Assembly (NCBI GenBank): GCA_900554815.1
Contig: USIO01000001.1
Span: 38,114 to 102,113, forward strand
Reading direction: 5' to 3'
DNA: 64,000 nt
DNA from: an uncultured Clostridium sp.
Lineage (GTDB): Bacteria; Bacillota; Clostridia; TANB77; CAG-508
Part shown: piece after piece, positions 9,833 through 20,038 of the stretch
Layout of the letters: the number at the start of each line of letters is the position of its first letter
How positions within the stretch are numbered: the stretch's first letter is position 1
The notes under the pieces: model-generated
Told to the model about the DNA's origin: nothing
The model's database searches: none
The model's input: only the letters and a program-made list of their open reading frames with translations
Translations under genes and position numbers: made by a program

Positions 9833-11705
9833 TTAGTCTATTTCAATTGCTCCTGTATATAAACCATAGTACATTCCATGTTGTTTTATTAACTCTTCAT
9901 GTTTTCCACGTTCTATAATACTTCCATGATCTAATACCATAATCAAATCTGAATTTTTAATTGTTGATAGTCTATGTGCTATTACAAAAACAGTCCTTCC
10001 TTTCATTAGTTTATCCATACCGTCTTGGACTACTTTTTCTGTTCTTGTATCTATTGAAGATGTTGCTTCATCTAAAATTAATACTGGTGGATTATTTAAC
10101 GCTGCTCTTGCTATTGAAAGCAACTGTCTTTGTCCTTGAGATAATCCTTCTCCACTTCCTTCTATTATAGTGTCATATCCTTTTTGTAAATGTTTTATAA
10201 ACTTATCTGCATTTGCAAGTTTTGCAGCCTGTTCTACTTCTTCGTCTGTTGCATTTAACTTACCATATCTAATATTTTCTCTAATTGTTCCTGTAAAAAG
10301 ATTCGTATCTTGTAGTACCATTCCTAAAGATCTTCTTAAATCTTGTTTTTTAATTTTTTTAATATTTATTCCATCATATCGTATCTTTCCACCTTGTATA
10401 TCGTAAAATCTGTTTATTAAATTTGTAATCGTTGTTTTTCCAGCACCTGTTGCACCAACAAACGAAACTTTCTCACCTGCTTTTGCAACCAAAGATATGT
10501 CATGCAAAATTTCTTTATTTTTTTCATATCCAAACTTAACATGTTCTAATTCTACGTTTCCACATAATTTCGTATATGTTATGCGTCCATCGTGGTGTGG
10601 ATGTTTCCAAGCCCACATATTTGTTCTTTCTTCTACTTCTACTATTTTTCCATTTTCTTCTTTGCAATTAACAAGTGTTACATATCCATTGTCTTGTTCT
10701 GGTTCTTCATCTATTAAGTCAAAAATTCTTTCTGCACCAGCTAAAGCCATTATAATAGAATTCATTTGCTGAGATACTTGCCCTAATGGATTTGTAAATG
10801 CTTTTATATATTGCAAAAACGCGGCAATTCCTCCAATTGTTAATATTCCATTTATAGTTAAAATTCCACCTATAACAGCAACTAATACATATCCTAAATT
10901 GCCTATATTCATAATACAAGGCATTAATGTATTAGCATAGCTATTAGCTTTTGTCATACTGTCACATAGCGCTTCATTTAATTTGTCAAAGTTTTTCTTG
11001 TTTTCTTCTTCATGGCAGAATACTTTAACAACTTTTTGTCCTGCCATCATTTCTTCTATATAACCGGTCTACTATGCTTAAATTCTTTTGCTGTGCAATA
11101 AAATTTTTAGAACTTCTTTTGGCAAAAAATTTAGATACTAAAATCATTACTAAAACCATGGTTAATACAAACAGCGTCATATAAATATCTGTTGCAAACA
11201 TTGCAAATAATATGGCAATCATAGAAATTATACAAGAAAATACTTGTGGTATACTTTGTGATATCATTTGCCTTAATGTATCTACATCATTAGTATATGT
11301 ACTCATTGTTTCTCCATGTGGATGGCTGTCAAAATATTTTATTGGCAGTGTTTGCATATGATGGAACATTTCTGTTCTTACTCTTTTTAGCACTCCTTGT
11401 GATATATTAATCATTAATCTGTTATATAAGTATGTTCCAATTATTCCAAGTATATAAATTACGGCCATAGCAATTATTGCTTGTAATAAAGCGCTATAAT
11501 CTGGATTTTGATTTCCTATTAGAGGTGTTATTATATCATCTATTAAATATTTAATAAATTGGACTCCTAAAACACTTGCAATAGCACTTATTATAATACT
11601 AATGCATACTATTACAAATTGAAGCTTATATGTACTTGTTACATACTTTAATAGTCTTTTTAAAGTTTTAAATGTATTTCTACTCTTTTCTAGTTTCTGT
11701 TCCAT
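9833..11705 (-). CDS. ABC exporter half-transporter (second subunit), read through a CGG +1 site
   Basis: An N-terminal six-helix ABC membrane domain (about 20-310) is followed by an ATPase domain with Walker A GATGAGKT, signature LSQGQRQ, Walker B VLILDEATSS and the H-loop histidine. The frame breaks at CGG 11064-11066 inside the intracellular coupling region. Skipping the C gives IVDGYIEEMMAGQKVVKVF, a conserved exporter segment, and a 623-residue protein. The start near 11705 overlaps the upstream partner by about 26 nt. Together they probably form a heterodimeric multidrug-type exporter controlled by the marR gene. Confidence 0.85.
11064..11066 (-). other. CGG +1 recoding site in ABC exporter subunit
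   Basis: Zero-frame codons are GAC CGG TTA. Skipping one C gives GAC GGT TAT (Asp-Gly-Tyr), matching the conserved DGxIEEM motif of type I exporters. Confidence 0.75.
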
Positions 11706-13437
11706 CATCTTCATCCCCTTTCTTTTGAGATTCATATACTTCTTTGTATATTTCATTTGTTTCTAATAATTCTTTTGATGTTCCAACTCCATTTATTTTG
11801 CCATCATCTAAAACTATTATTCTATCTGCGTCTTCTACTGATGTTATTCTTTGAGCTATTATTATTTTAGTTGTATTTGGTATTTCTTCCCTAAACGCCT
11901 TTCTAATTAGTGCATCTGTTTTGGTATCTACAGCAGATGTTGAGTCATCTAATATTAATATTTTTGGTTTTTTGAGTAGTGCTCTTGCTATACAAAGCCT
12001 TTGTTTTTGCCCTCCAGATACATTTGTTCCCCCTTGGTCTAATATTGTGTCGTATTTATCTGGAAATTCTTGTATAAATTGGTCTGCTTGTGCAAGTTTG
12101 CATGCTTTAATTATTTCTTCATCTGTGGCTTCTTTATTTCCCCATTTTAGGTTTTCTTTTATTGTTCCAGAAAATAATACATTTTTTTGTAATACAACTG
12201 CAACTTCATTTCTCAACGTCTCTATGTCATAGTCCCTTACATCTATTCCTCCTACTTTAATTGAACCTTTTGTTACATCATATAGTCTTGGAATTAAATT
12301 TGCTATTGTTGATTTAGAACTTCCTGTTGCCCCTATTATTCCTATAGTTTCTCCTGGTTTTATATCTATATTTATATCAACTAAAGGAAGTTCGTCTTCT
12401 GCCTTTGCATCATCATATTGGAATGACACATTTTCAAATTTTATCGAACCATCCTTTACTTCCTTTACTGGGTTTTCTTTATTTTTAATTGTGCTTTCTT
12501 CGTCTAGTACTTTAATAATTCTTTCTGCAGATGATTTAGCTATTATTATCATTACAAATACAAATGACAACATCATTAAACTAGATAATATTTGCCATGC
12601 ATATGTTATTATACTAGATAATTCTCCTGTTTGCATGGTATTACCAACTATCATTTTTGCACCTATCCAAGAAAGAAGTAAAATACAAGTATATATTGTA
12701 AGTTGCATTGCAGGTCCGTTAAAAGCGACCACTTTTTCAGCTTTTTTAAATAAGTCATATACTCTACCATTTACTTCTTCAAATTTTTGTTCTTCATGGT
12801 CTTCTCTGTTATATGATTTTACAACTCTAATTGCATTTAAATTCTCGCCAACTACTCTATTTAGTACATCATATTTTTTAAATACTTTTTCAAAATATGG
12901 ATGTGCTTTTGTTGCTATAAAAAATAATGCTACTGATAAAATTGGCATGGTAAATACAAATATTAATGCTAATTTGCTATTAATGTTAAATGCCATTACT
13001 AATGCAAATATAAGCATTATTGGTGCTCTAACAAGTATACGAATTATCATTTGAAATGCCATTTGCACATTAGTTACATCTGTTGTAAGTCTTGTTACTA
13101 AACTTGATGTTGAAAATTTATCTATATTTGTAAATGAATAATTTTGTATATTATAAAACATTCCTTGTCTTAAATTTTTTGCAAATCCTGATGATGCTTT
13201 TGCAGCAAATCTTCCAGATAATACTCCGAATGTTAATGATAAAAAGGCAGATAATACTAAAATAGAACCTATTTTTAGTATATAATTCAAGTCTCCATTT
13301 TGTACACCAATATCTATTATTTTTGCCATTAGATATGGTATTATTACCTCCATTACAACTTCAAGAATAACAAATAAGGGTGTTAATACAGAATCTTTTT
13401 TATATTGTTTTATATATTTTGAAAGTTTTTTTATCAT
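11680..13437 (-). CDS. ABC exporter half-transporter (first subunit)
   Basis: This 585-residue protein has the ABC exporter layout: six transmembrane helices (about 15-300), with NAIRVVKSYNRE in the coupling region. The ATPase domain has Walker A GATGSSKS (the usual Gly before Lys is Ser), signature VSGGQKQR and Walker B ILILDDSTSAVD. An Asp in place of the catalytic Glu suggests the degenerate ATP site of a heterodimer, as in YheH/YheI-type pumps. It lies between marR and the second subunit in one operon. Confidence 0.92.
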   Translation of the reverse strand: MIKKLSKYIKQYKKDSVLTPLFVILEVVMEVIIPYLMAKIIDIGVQNGDLNYILKIGSILVLSAFLSLTFGVLSGRFAAKASSGFAKNLRQGMFYNIQNYSFTNIDKFSTSSLVTRLTTDVTNVQMAFQMIIRILVRAPIMLIFALVMAFNINSKLALIFVFTMPILSVALFFIATKAHPYFEKVFKKYDVLNRVVGENLNAIRVVKSYNREDHEEQKFEEVNGRVYDLFKKAEKVVAFNGPAMQLTIYTCILLLSWIGAKMIVGNTMQTGELSSIITYAWQILSSLMMLSFVFVMIIIAKSSAERIIKVLDEESTIKNKENPVKEVKDGSIKFENVSFQYDDAKAEDELPLVDINIDIKPGETIGIIGATGSSKSTIANLIPRLYDVTKGSIKVGGIDVRDYDIETLRNEVAVVLQKNVLFSGTIKENLKWGNKEATDEEIIKACKLAQADQFIQEFPDKYDTILDQGGTNVSGGQKQRLCIARALLKKPKILILDDSTSAVDTKTDALIRKAFREEIPNTTKIIIAQRITSVEDADRIIVLDDGKINGVGTSKELLETNEIYKEVYESQKKGDEDDGTETRKE

Positions 13438-13441
13438 TATT

Positions 13442-13876
13442 TTACATTCTCCTTTCTAAATTTTTTGCCATTTTTTTAGTTAACTCTAAATATTTTTTTA
13501 TTTCTTCATTTGTTAATTCAGCTTGCATTTTCTTTTCCATGTTTTTAATACTTTTATCTAGTTTTTTTCTTAATTCTAAAGCTTTTTTAGTTAGTAATAT
13601 TTTTCTTAACCTCGCATCAGTTCCTATCATCTCTCTTTTAATTAGTCCTTTTCTTTCCATGTTTTGTAATATTCCTGCTGAACTTGCTCTTCTTAAATCA
13701 AAAACTTTTTCTATGTCTTTTGCAAAGATATCTTTTTTTCTAGATTCTTCATAAATAAATCCAATCATTGCTGACTGCACACCTGTTATTCCATATTTTA
13801 TAACTTCTATATCTGTATTCCTTTTTAGTAGTCTTGACAACATGTGTATGTTTCTACCTAGTTCATAATTACACAT
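13442..13876 (-). CDS. MarR-family transcriptional regulator
   Basis: The 144-residue winged-helix protein has helix-turn-helix segment DIEKVFDLRRASSAGILQNMERKGLIKRE, then a charged wing and a C-terminal dimerisation helix. It is the first gene of the operon with the ABC exporter pair, four bases upstream of subunit 1. A long palindrome just upstream suggests autorepression with derepression by a transported drug or metabolite. Confidence 0.92.
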   Translation of the reverse strand: MCNYELGRNIHMLSRLLKRNTDIEVIKYGITGVQSAMIGFIYEESRKKDIFAKDIEKVFDLRRASSAGILQNMERKGLIKREMIGTDARLRKILLTKKALELRKKLDKSIKNMEKKMQAELTNEEIKKYLELTKKMAKNLERRM

Positions 13877-13892
13877 AATATTTACCTTTACA

Positions 13893-13928
13893 AATAATCA
13901 ATTGTTAGATACCTAACAATTGATTATT
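13893..13928. promoter_or_regulatory. Palindromic operator, probably bound by the MarR regulator
   Basis: Two perfect 16-base arms (13893-13908, 13913-13928) flank a 4-base centre, with core CAATTGTTAG / CTAACAATTG. It ends 17 bases upstream of the marR ATG, the place expected for an autoregulatory operator. No T-run follows, so it is not a terminator. Confidence 0.75.
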
Positions 13929-14097
13929 GTAAAACTTTATTTTTTATTTGTCAATACAAATTTTCATATTGTTTAATATTGTTTAAAATTTTATATAGTC
14001 ACATTATAAATTTAGTATTGCTATTTTAAGGTTTATTTTATTAACTAATTTTTATGCTACTATAATAAATTATATTTCATACTATAATTATAGCATT

Positions 14098-14133
14098 AAA
14101 AAAGCATGCTCTTTATAGAGTATGCTTTTTTAA
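14098..14133 (-). terminator. Terminator after the atypical small gene
   Basis: The stem AAAAAAGCATGCTCT / AGAGTATGCTTTTTT with a TTAT loop and one G-T pair lies 20 bases downstream of the 14154-14519 gene stop. Confidence 0.75.
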
Positions 14134-14153
14134 TAGTTCCAAATTAGGATCTA

Positions 14154-14519
14154 TCATTGGACTGCCTCGTGTTGGCATACAACATAGGCTAACACGCCTA
14201 TGTAGTGCCTTGCTGCTTCAAGGCTTTGCTCTTTTGCAAAGTTACTTGCAGAAGAGTAAATAAGGTCTTTCTCCTCACTGGTGATCCGGTCTCCCAGTTT
14301 TATAACGTTACTTGTTTCCTGTACCATCTCTTGAAGAACCATCATGTGCTCTTTTTTGCTTTCTTCTAACAAGAAGGCTATCTCGTCCTCCTTTATCTCG
14401 CGTAATTCATTGTATGCATTACTCATGTTTTTCGAATCAATTATCGCGAACCCCAGCATCGTCAAAAAACCGATTATCATTATGATCCCCAAGCAAGCCA
14501 CGAAACGTTCCGTCCTCAT
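14154..14519 (-). CDS. Single-pass membrane protein of atypical composition, likely acquired
   Basis: This 121-residue protein has an AAGGAGG ribosome binding site, an N-terminal transmembrane helix (about 7-28) and a long Glu/Lys-rich helical domain that could form a coiled coil, with Cys residues at both ends. No family was recognised. Its codons are clearly richer in G and C than all neighbours. Codon 78 is a zero-frame CGG (14286-14288) that reads sensibly as Arg, because the +1 frame gives only a short basic tail. Both facts point to recent transfer. It stands alone before its own terminator. Confidence 0.55.
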   Translation of the reverse strand: MRTERFVACLGIIMIIGFLTMLGFAIIDSKNMSNAYNELREIKEDEIAFLLEESKKEHMMVLQEMVQETSNVIKLGDRITSEEKDLIYSSASNFAKEQSLEAARHYIGVLAYVVCQHEAVQ

Positions 14520-14576
14520 TTTTTTGCCTCCTTATTGGGTTTATATTTATATTATATCACAACTAAGGAAAAAAAT

Positions 14577-15332
14577 CTACTTTTTGGTCTTTTCGACTGT
14601 AATATCCCCAAAATTTATTTTTTGTATTGCTGTTATCTTATTTCTCTTTTCTAATTCAAGTAAACCCGAAAATGCTGTTACGACTTCATTTTTAGAGCAC
14701 TTTTTTAATGTAAATAATTGGTTAAAAACAAATTTATGTTTTTTTATTAGTTCTTTTAAAATTTGTTTTACTTTACTTGCTACAGTAATATGGTCTATAA
14801 TGGCTATTTTTTCAATATTTATAGCATTTTGATTCTTTTTTTCTTTGTTTGCTTTTAATATGTTAGCATATAATTCTGGAATAACTTCCTTTGAATATTT
14901 TTTTTCTATTTTTTGCTTAGGTAATTCTATTTTATCTGGCAATTTATATATTCTTTTTGAAAATATTTCTATGTTTTTCTTAAAGACTTTGCAAATCTCT
15001 TTATATTTTTTATATTCTATAATCCTTCTAATTAATTCTTCTTCAGTTAATTCAGATTCGTCTTCAATTTCATTTGGCAATAAAATTTTCGACTTTATAT
15101 ATACTAAAGTTGAAGCCATTACTAAAAATTCACTTGTTGTTTCAAGTTTTAATTCTTCCATTTTATTAATATAGTCAATGTATTGATCTGTAATTTCACT
15201 TATGTTTACTTTTGTTATATCCATTTTATTTTTGTCTACTAAATGACATAATAAATCTAATGGTCCTTCAAAGTTTTCTAGTTTTATTTCATATTTATTT
15301 GTCTCTAAGCTAAGTACAGTATTCACTGCCAT
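14577..15332 (-). CDS. scpA: Segregation and condensation protein ScpA
   Basis: ScpA is the kleisin subunit of the SMC condensin complex. The N-terminal YEIKLENFEGPLDLLCHLVDKNKMDI block is diagnostic, followed by ISEITDQYIDYI and the TSEFLVMASTLVYIKSKILLP segment. The C-terminal winged helix (about 180-250) binds SMC. At 251 residues it has normal length. The start overlaps the recX end by 23 bases. ScpB is not in the window. Confidence 0.93.
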   Translation of the reverse strand: MAVNTVLSLETNKYEIKLENFEGPLDLLCHLVDKNKMDITKVNISEITDQYIDYINKMEELKLETTSEFLVMASTLVYIKSKILLPNEIEDESELTEEELIRRIIEYKKYKEICKVFKKNIEIFSKRIYKLPDKIELPKQKIEKKYSKEVIPELYANILKANKEKKNQNAINIEKIAIIDHITVASKVKQILKELIKKHKFVFNQLFTLKKCSKNEVVTAFSGLLELEKRNKITAIQKINFGDITVEKTKK

Positions 15333-15777
15333 TTTTTACACCTTCTAAAACTATATGAATTGTTTCTTCCATATATCCTTTTTTATATAAATAATTTTTA
15401 AGTATTTCTAAATCTGTATTTTTTATTTTTTTATTAAATATTTTTTTTGCAGAAGTAATTTCATATTCTAGTAGTTCGTCTTTATTAGCATATATATAGT
15501 CATCCACCAAATCTTGTTGTAATCCCTTAGAAGCTAACTTAAATCTTATTTCTTTTATTGATAAGTTGTTTAAATTCATAAACTCATTTATTGCTCTTTT
15601 AATGTAATCATTGTCATTAATATAGCCTGCTTGTTTTAAATATTCTATTGCACTTTCTAGAATATTGCTGTCAACTGTATTGAATTTTTGTTTTATTTCT
15701 TGTTCTGTCCTTTTTTTATATAAAATATATTTTAGTATTTTTGTTTTTAAATTATCAAATTCTTCTGCTGTATACAC
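15310..15777 (-). CDS. recX: Regulatory protein RecX
   Basis: RecX modulates RecA filament growth. The 155-residue protein consists of three-helix repeats with the family patterns LKYILYKKRTEQEIKQKF, AIEYLKQAGYINDNDYIKR and IRFKLASKGLQQDLVDDYI. It sits directly downstream of recA (7-base gap) and overlaps scpA. Shorter than Bacillus RecX (264) but within the range for Clostridia. Confidence 0.88.
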   Translation of the reverse strand: MYTAEEFDNLKTKILKYILYKKRTEQEIKQKFNTVDSNILESAIEYLKQAGYINDNDYIKRAINEFMNLNNLSIKEIRFKLASKGLQQDLVDDYIYANKDELLEYEITSAKKIFNKKIKNTDLEILKNYLYKKGYMEETIHIVLEGVKNGSEYCT

Positions 15778-15784
15778 ATTTATT

Positions 15785-16840
15785 CTACTCCTTTATATCT
15801 ATATCATTATTGTCTATTTCTTCTTCTCCCAAACTTTTTTCAAAAGCAGTATTAAAATTTTCTCTAATTTTTTGTTCAATTTCATTTAGTAATTTTGGGT
15901 TTTCAGCCAAATATTGTTTTACATTTTCTCTGCCTTGTCCTATGCGTTCTCCATTATAACTAAACCATGAGCCACTTTTTTCAATAATGTCTAAGTTAAC
16001 AGCTAAGTCTAAAATGTTTCCTTCCTTAGAAATTCCTTTTCCATAAACAATATCAAATTCAGCTTCTCTAAAAGGAGGTGCTACTTTATTTTTTATTACT
16101 TTTACCTTAGCTCTATTTCCAACTACTTCTCCATCTTGCTTAATGTTTTCTATTTTTCTAATGTCTAGTCTAACAGAAGCATAAAATTTTAATGCTCTAC
16201 CTCCAGGAGTTGTTTCCGGATTTCCAAACATAACTCCTACTTTTTCTCGTAGCTGGTTAATAAAAATAATAATAGATTTTGATTTATTAATTGCTCCAGC
16301 AAGTTTTCTTAATGCTTGTGACATTAGTCTTGCCTGAAGTCCAATATGTGAATCGCCCATATCGCCATCTATTTCTGCTTTAGGTACAAGCGCTGCCACA
16401 GAGTCTACAACAATTACATCAATTGCTCCACTTCTTACTAGGGCTTCTGCAATTTCTAATGCCTGTTCTCCTGTATCTGGTTGAGATACAATTAAGTTTT
16501 CAATATCTACTCCTAAATGTTTTGCATATACAGGGTCTAGTGCATGTTCAGCATCAATGAAAGCTGCTTCTCCACCAAGTTTTTGTGCTTCTGCAACAAC
16601 ATGTAAAGCTAATGTAGTTTTACCAGAAGATTCTGGTCCAAATATTTCTATAATTCTTCCTCTTGGTAATCCACCAATTCCTAATGCCACATCTAGGCTT
16701 AATGCTCCAGTTGAAATTGCTTCTATATTCATAGCCTGAAAATCTCCCAATTTCATTATAGAGCCTTTCCCAAATTGCTTTTCAATTTGTCCCATTGCTG
16801 CTTCTAATGCTTTCTTTTTTTCTGTATTATCATTACTCAT
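15785..16840 (-). CDS. recA: Recombinase A
   Basis: RecA forms the ssDNA filament for strand exchange and SOS induction. Features: Walker A GPESSGKT near residue 70, Walker [11 protein letters not shown], loop 2 with [22 protein letters not shown], and an acidic C-terminus. The 351-residue length is normal. Transcription probably starts from the promoter at 16874-16901 under control of a LexA-like site. Confidence 0.98.
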   Translation of the reverse strand: MSNDNTEKKKALEAAMGQIEKQFGKGSIMKLGDFQAMNIEAISTGALSLDVALGIGGLPRGRIIEIFGPESSGKTTLALHVVAEAQKLGGEAAFIDAEHALDPVYAKHLGVDIENLIVSQPDTGEQALEIAEALVRSGAIDVIVVDSVAALVPKAEIDGDMGDSHIGLQARLMSQALRKLAGAINKSKSIIIFINQLREKVGVMFGNPETTPGGRALKFYASVRLDIRKIENIKQDGEVVGNRAKVKVIKNKVAPPFREAEFDIVYGKGISKEGNILDLAVNLDIIEKSGSWFSYNGERIGQGRENVKQYLAENPKLLNEIEQKIRENFNTAFEKSLGEEEIDNNDIDIKE

Positions 16841-16856
16841 TTATTTTTCCTCCTCT

Positions 16857-16868
16857 AAACGTTTGTTT
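16857..16868 (-). promoter_or_regulatory. Candidate LexA (SOS) box of recA
   Basis: The coding strand reads AAACAAACGTTT, an AAC-N4-GTT dyad like the Gram-positive SOS box (GAAC-N4-GTTC). It lies between the -10 element and the ribosome binding site. Imperfect match, so moderate confidence. Confidence 0.5.
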
Positions 16869-16873
16869 GCTAT

Positions 16874-16901
16874 ATTATATAGTATTAAATTTATTTGTCA
16901 A
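16874..16901 (-). promoter_or_regulatory. Sigma-A promoter of recA
   Basis: A TTGACA -35 (16896-16901) and TATAAT -10 (16874-16879) are separated by 16 bases. Both hexamers are perfect consensus, about 35 bases upstream of the recA start. Confidence 0.8.
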
Positions 16902-16931
16902 TAGTTTTTTTAATTTTTTTATATTATAACT

Positions 16932-18542
16932 TTAATATTGTCTATACCAGTTTTCAATGTTGTAGAAAATACTATAGCAATTAGGTGAAATGTCCCCCAT
17001 TAAATTTGAACTATAGCAAACTACATTTTTATTAAAATATAAACTAATAAAAGGAATTTCTGATCTATAAATTTCATAAACCCTATTATATTTTTCTTTT
17101 AATAAATTTTCGTCAGAAATATTATAGACTTCTAATAAAATATTTTTTAATTCTTCATTTGTATAATTAGAGTAATTTGTTTCTCCTAAATATGTATTTA
17201 TATTTGGTGAAAATCCTATATTTGTTCCCATAAGAATCATATCATAGTTTTTGTTTTTTAAATAGTTTTGGTATTGTGAATTACTTACTTTTCTAACTGT
17301 TACATTAATTCCAACAGCAGACAATTGCTCTTTTATATTGTCGGCTACTAAGCACCTTTGTTCATTTGTCGAATTAACAATTAGTGTAAGATTAGCCCTT
17401 ATTGTGGTATTATTTATAGTTTTTTGCCACACATTATTTTTTAAGTTCCATCCATTTTCCAATAATATTGTGTTGACTTGTTCTGGGTTATACCCCGAAC
17501 TTGCCGTTTGATTTGTATAAATCCAATTAGAATAATCTAAAGGAAATTCTGCAGTATAGTATTTGTTGTTATAAATATTAGAATTTATTGCTGATTTATC
17601 AATTGCATATGAAATTGCCCTTCTAATTTCTAAATTAGATAATACATTTGAATTGCAATTTAATGCAATAAAATCATATTGTCTCCCTTTAAATTCTTTT
17701 TTGTTATATCCCAGTGTTCCTATGTACTCTTCAAAATTATTATTGTCAGTATAAACTAAATCAATGTTTCCTATTTTAAATGCATTATAGACTTCTCCCA
17801 TAGAAGAATACAAAAAAACAGAAACTGTATTAATGCCATATTGATTATTTTCCGTTTTATTTATATTGTTCCAATAATTTTGGTTTTTTTTCAGAACTAT
17901 TTCTTCTTGTTCATGTGAAGATATTTTGTACTTTCCTGTTCCTACTGGATTTTGATTTTTAGAAGTTGTTGCAAAGTCTTGGTTTAAATAATAGTTTTCT
18001 GACAAGATTGGAAAAGTTAAATTATATTCAAAAAAAGGAATGTTTGATGTTAATGTAAATTTTATTGTGTATTCATCAATAATTTCTACATTTAAAACAT
18101 TTTTTAAATTATTTTTATAAATAGATGATATGCTTTCATCTTTAATTTTATCTACTGTAAATTTTACATCCTTTGCTGTGAATTTATTTCCATCATGAAA
18201 TTTTACATTTTCTCTTAATTTAATTAAATAGGCATTATTATCAATCATGGACCATTCGCTTGCAAGGCATCCTTCTGCTTTATATTCTTTACTAATGGTT
18301 ATTAATGGTTCATAAATTAATTTCGATATTTCTTGTACGTTTTTATTATTACTCAATATAGGGTTTAAAGTATCAAACTCAGCAATGCCTAGTCTTAAGT
18401 CATTTATAATTTGTGGTTCAATGTCTGTTTGCGGTATAGAAGAATCTTCTTTACCTTTGTTAAAGTATAAAATATAAATGGAAAATATAACTAATCCTAT
18501 AATGAATAATCCAAATAAAATTTTAGGTAAATTGCTTTTCAT
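16932..18542 (-). CDS. Peptide/oligopeptide ABC transporter substrate-binding protein (SBP family 5)
   Basis: The ATG at 18542 follows AAAGG. An N-terminal transmembrane or signal segment (about 8-27) without a clear lipobox Cys is followed by a full family 5 binding domain: LRLGIAEFDTLNPIL, IYEPLITISKEYKAEGCLASEWSM, the GTGKYKI loop and the RRAISYAIDK motif. Such proteins deliver peptides or nickel to a permease, but no permease or ATPase gene is adjacent. It may act as an orphan sensor or depend on a distant Opp system. About 536 residues. Confidence 0.85.
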   Translation of the reverse strand: MKSNLPKILFGLFIIGLVIFSIYILYFNKGKEDSSIPQTDIEPQIINDLRLGIAEFDTLNPILSNNKNVQEISKLIYEPLITISKEYKAEGCLASEWSMIDNNAYLIKLRENVKFHDGNKFTAKDVKFTVDKIKDESISSIYKNNLKNVLNVEIIDEYTIKFTLTSNIPFFEYNLTFPILSENYYLNQDFATTSKNQNPVGTGKYKISSHEQEEIVLKKNQNYWNNINKTENNQYGINTVSVFLYSSMGEVYNAFKIGNIDLVYTDNNNFEEYIGTLGYNKKEFKGRQYDFIALNCNSNVLSNLEIRRAISYAIDKSAINSNIYNNKYYTAEFPLDYSNWIYTNQTASSGYNPEQVNTILLENGWNLKNNVWQKTINNTTIRANLTLIVNSTNEQRCLVADNIKEQLSAVGINVTVRKVSNSQYQNYLKNKNYDMILMGTNIGFSPNINTYLGETNYSNYTNEELKNILLEVYNISDENLLKEKYNRVYEIYRSEIPFISLYFNKNVVCYSSNLMGDISPNCYSIFYNIENWYRQY

Positions 18543-18648
18543 TGTTTTTGCCTTTCTATATATTTTTTGATTTAAAATACATAATGGGTTAATCTTCATG
18601 ATAAATATATTATAAAATAGTTGTTTTTTCAATAGTAAACCACAAAAA

Positions 18649-18669
18649 AGGCAGAAATAAATATTCTGC
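18649..18669 (-). terminator. Terminator of spoVS
   Basis: GGCAGAA / TTCTGCC arms around an AT loop, followed on the minus strand by a T-run, 26 bases after the spoVS stop. Confidence 0.8.
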
Positions 18670-18694
18670 CCCCACTTAATTTATTTTTTGCTTA

Positions 18695-18958
18695 TTACTT
18701 CCTTGATTCTACAATTAATTTTATACCAGTTCTATCTTCTCCTTCCACTTCTACTTCTGCAAAAGCTGGTATACATACTAGGTCAACTCCCGCTGGTGCT
18801 ACAAATCCTCTTGCAATTGCTACTGCTTTTACAGCTTGATTCAATGCTCCTGCTCCAATAGCTTGCATTTCTGCTTTGTTCGATTCTTTTACCAAACCTG
18901 CGATTGCTCCTGCTACTGAATTTGGGTTTGATTTTGATGAAATTTTTAAAACATCCAT
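18695..18958 (-). CDS. spoVS: Stage V sporulation protein S
   Basis: SpoVS is a small (87 residue) Alba-like protein needed for late sporulation. It starts MDVLKISSKSNPNSVAGAIAG and has the conserved AIGAGALNQAVKAVAIARG and CIPAF segments. It lies downstream of ymdB and rny, the gene order seen in Bacillus, which supports all three calls. Confidence 0.97.
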   Translation of the reverse strand: MDVLKISSKSNPNSVAGAIAGLVKESNKAEMQAIGAGALNQAVKAVAIARGFVAPAGVDLVCIPAFAEVEVEGEDRTGIKLIVESRK

Positions 18959-19152
18959 TTTTTTGCCTCCTAAAATATATTTTTTTGTTTCATTAGTAAC
19001 AGATATATTTATAATATATTTTAATTATATTGTCTAGTATTTTTGGTAAAAAAAGGAAACATTTCATCGCGCAATATGCATGTTTTTCGCCATATTTCTT
19101 ATTTAATTTGCAAATTACTTTAATTTTCTATCTTTGTATACAATATATGATT

Positions 19153-19921
19153 TTAAATAATTACTCTTTTTATGTTTATTGCTTTATTTGTTATGTCATC
19201 AATTTCAAATATGCATCCATTAAAAATCCCTTCGTCTTTTGCTACTTTATATTTTTCTGGTAATAAAGTTAAAAATCTTTTAATAGAAACTTCACAATTC
19301 ATACCAATAACTGATTTTTTTGGTCCTGTCATTCCTATGTCTGTTATATAAGCTGTACCATTATCCAAAATTTTATTATCTGCTGTTTGAACATGTGTAT
19401 GTGTTCCGAAAAACTATAGAGACTTTTCCATCTAAGAAATATCCCATAGCTATTTTTTCTGCTGTTGCTTCTGCATGAAAATCAATTAAAATAATATCAA
19501 TTTTTTTAATTTTAGTTATTATTTTTTCTACTATTATAAAGGGATTATCAGATAAAACATTCATATTTGTTCTGCCAATTAAATTAATAACACATATTTT
19601 CTTTCCATTACATTCATATATTCCATATCGGTTTCCTGGTGTTTTAGCAGAATAATTAGCTGGTACCAAAAGTTGTTTATGTTGAATAAAGCTAAAAATA
19701 TCTTTTTTCCCCCAGGTATGATTACCCATTGTAATTACATTAACTCCTAATGATAATAGTTCGTCAAATATATTTTTTGTTATTCCCATTCCATCAGCTG
19801 AATTTTCTCCATTTGCAATTATAAAATTTATTTTCTCATCTTCCTTTAATTTAGGTAGTATTTCTTTTACTTTTTTTAGTCCACAGTCTCCAACAATATC
19901 TCCAATTACTAAAATTTTCAT
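19153..19921 (-). CDS. ymdB: YmdB-type metallophosphoesterase, read through a CGG +1 site
   Basis: YmdB (TIGR00282 family) is a dinuclear metal phosphodiesterase that acts on cyclic nucleotides and influences biofilm and sporulation decisions in Bacillus. Motifs: GDIVGDCG, NGENSADG, TMGNHTW, DFHAEATAEK and, after the break, the terminal FGTHTHVQTAD metal ligands. The break is CGG 19406-19408 (codon 172). Skipping the C restores this essential motif and gives 255 residues. It is downstream of rny, as in Bacillus. Confidence 0.9.
19406..19408 (-). other. CGG +1 recoding site in ymdB
   Basis: Zero-frame codons are TTT CGG AAC. Skipping the C gives TTT GGA ACA (Phe-Gly-Thr), the invariant FGTHTH metal-binding motif. 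Confidence 0.8.
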
Positions 19922-19996
19922 ATTGAATTTCATTCCTTTCTTTATTAGCTTATTTTATATTGTATCAAACATCTTTTTCTTTTTCAACGATTTTGT

Positions 19997-20038
19997 GCCA
20001 AATAAAAGAACGCATCTTTGCGTTCTTTTTATTTGGCA
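19997..20038 (-). terminator. Strong terminator overlapping the end of rny
   Basis: A long hairpin with AAAGAACGCA / TGCGTTCTTT at its core, extended by GCCAAATAA pairing, overlaps the last codons of rny. It should reduce read-through into ymdB. Confidence 0.75.
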
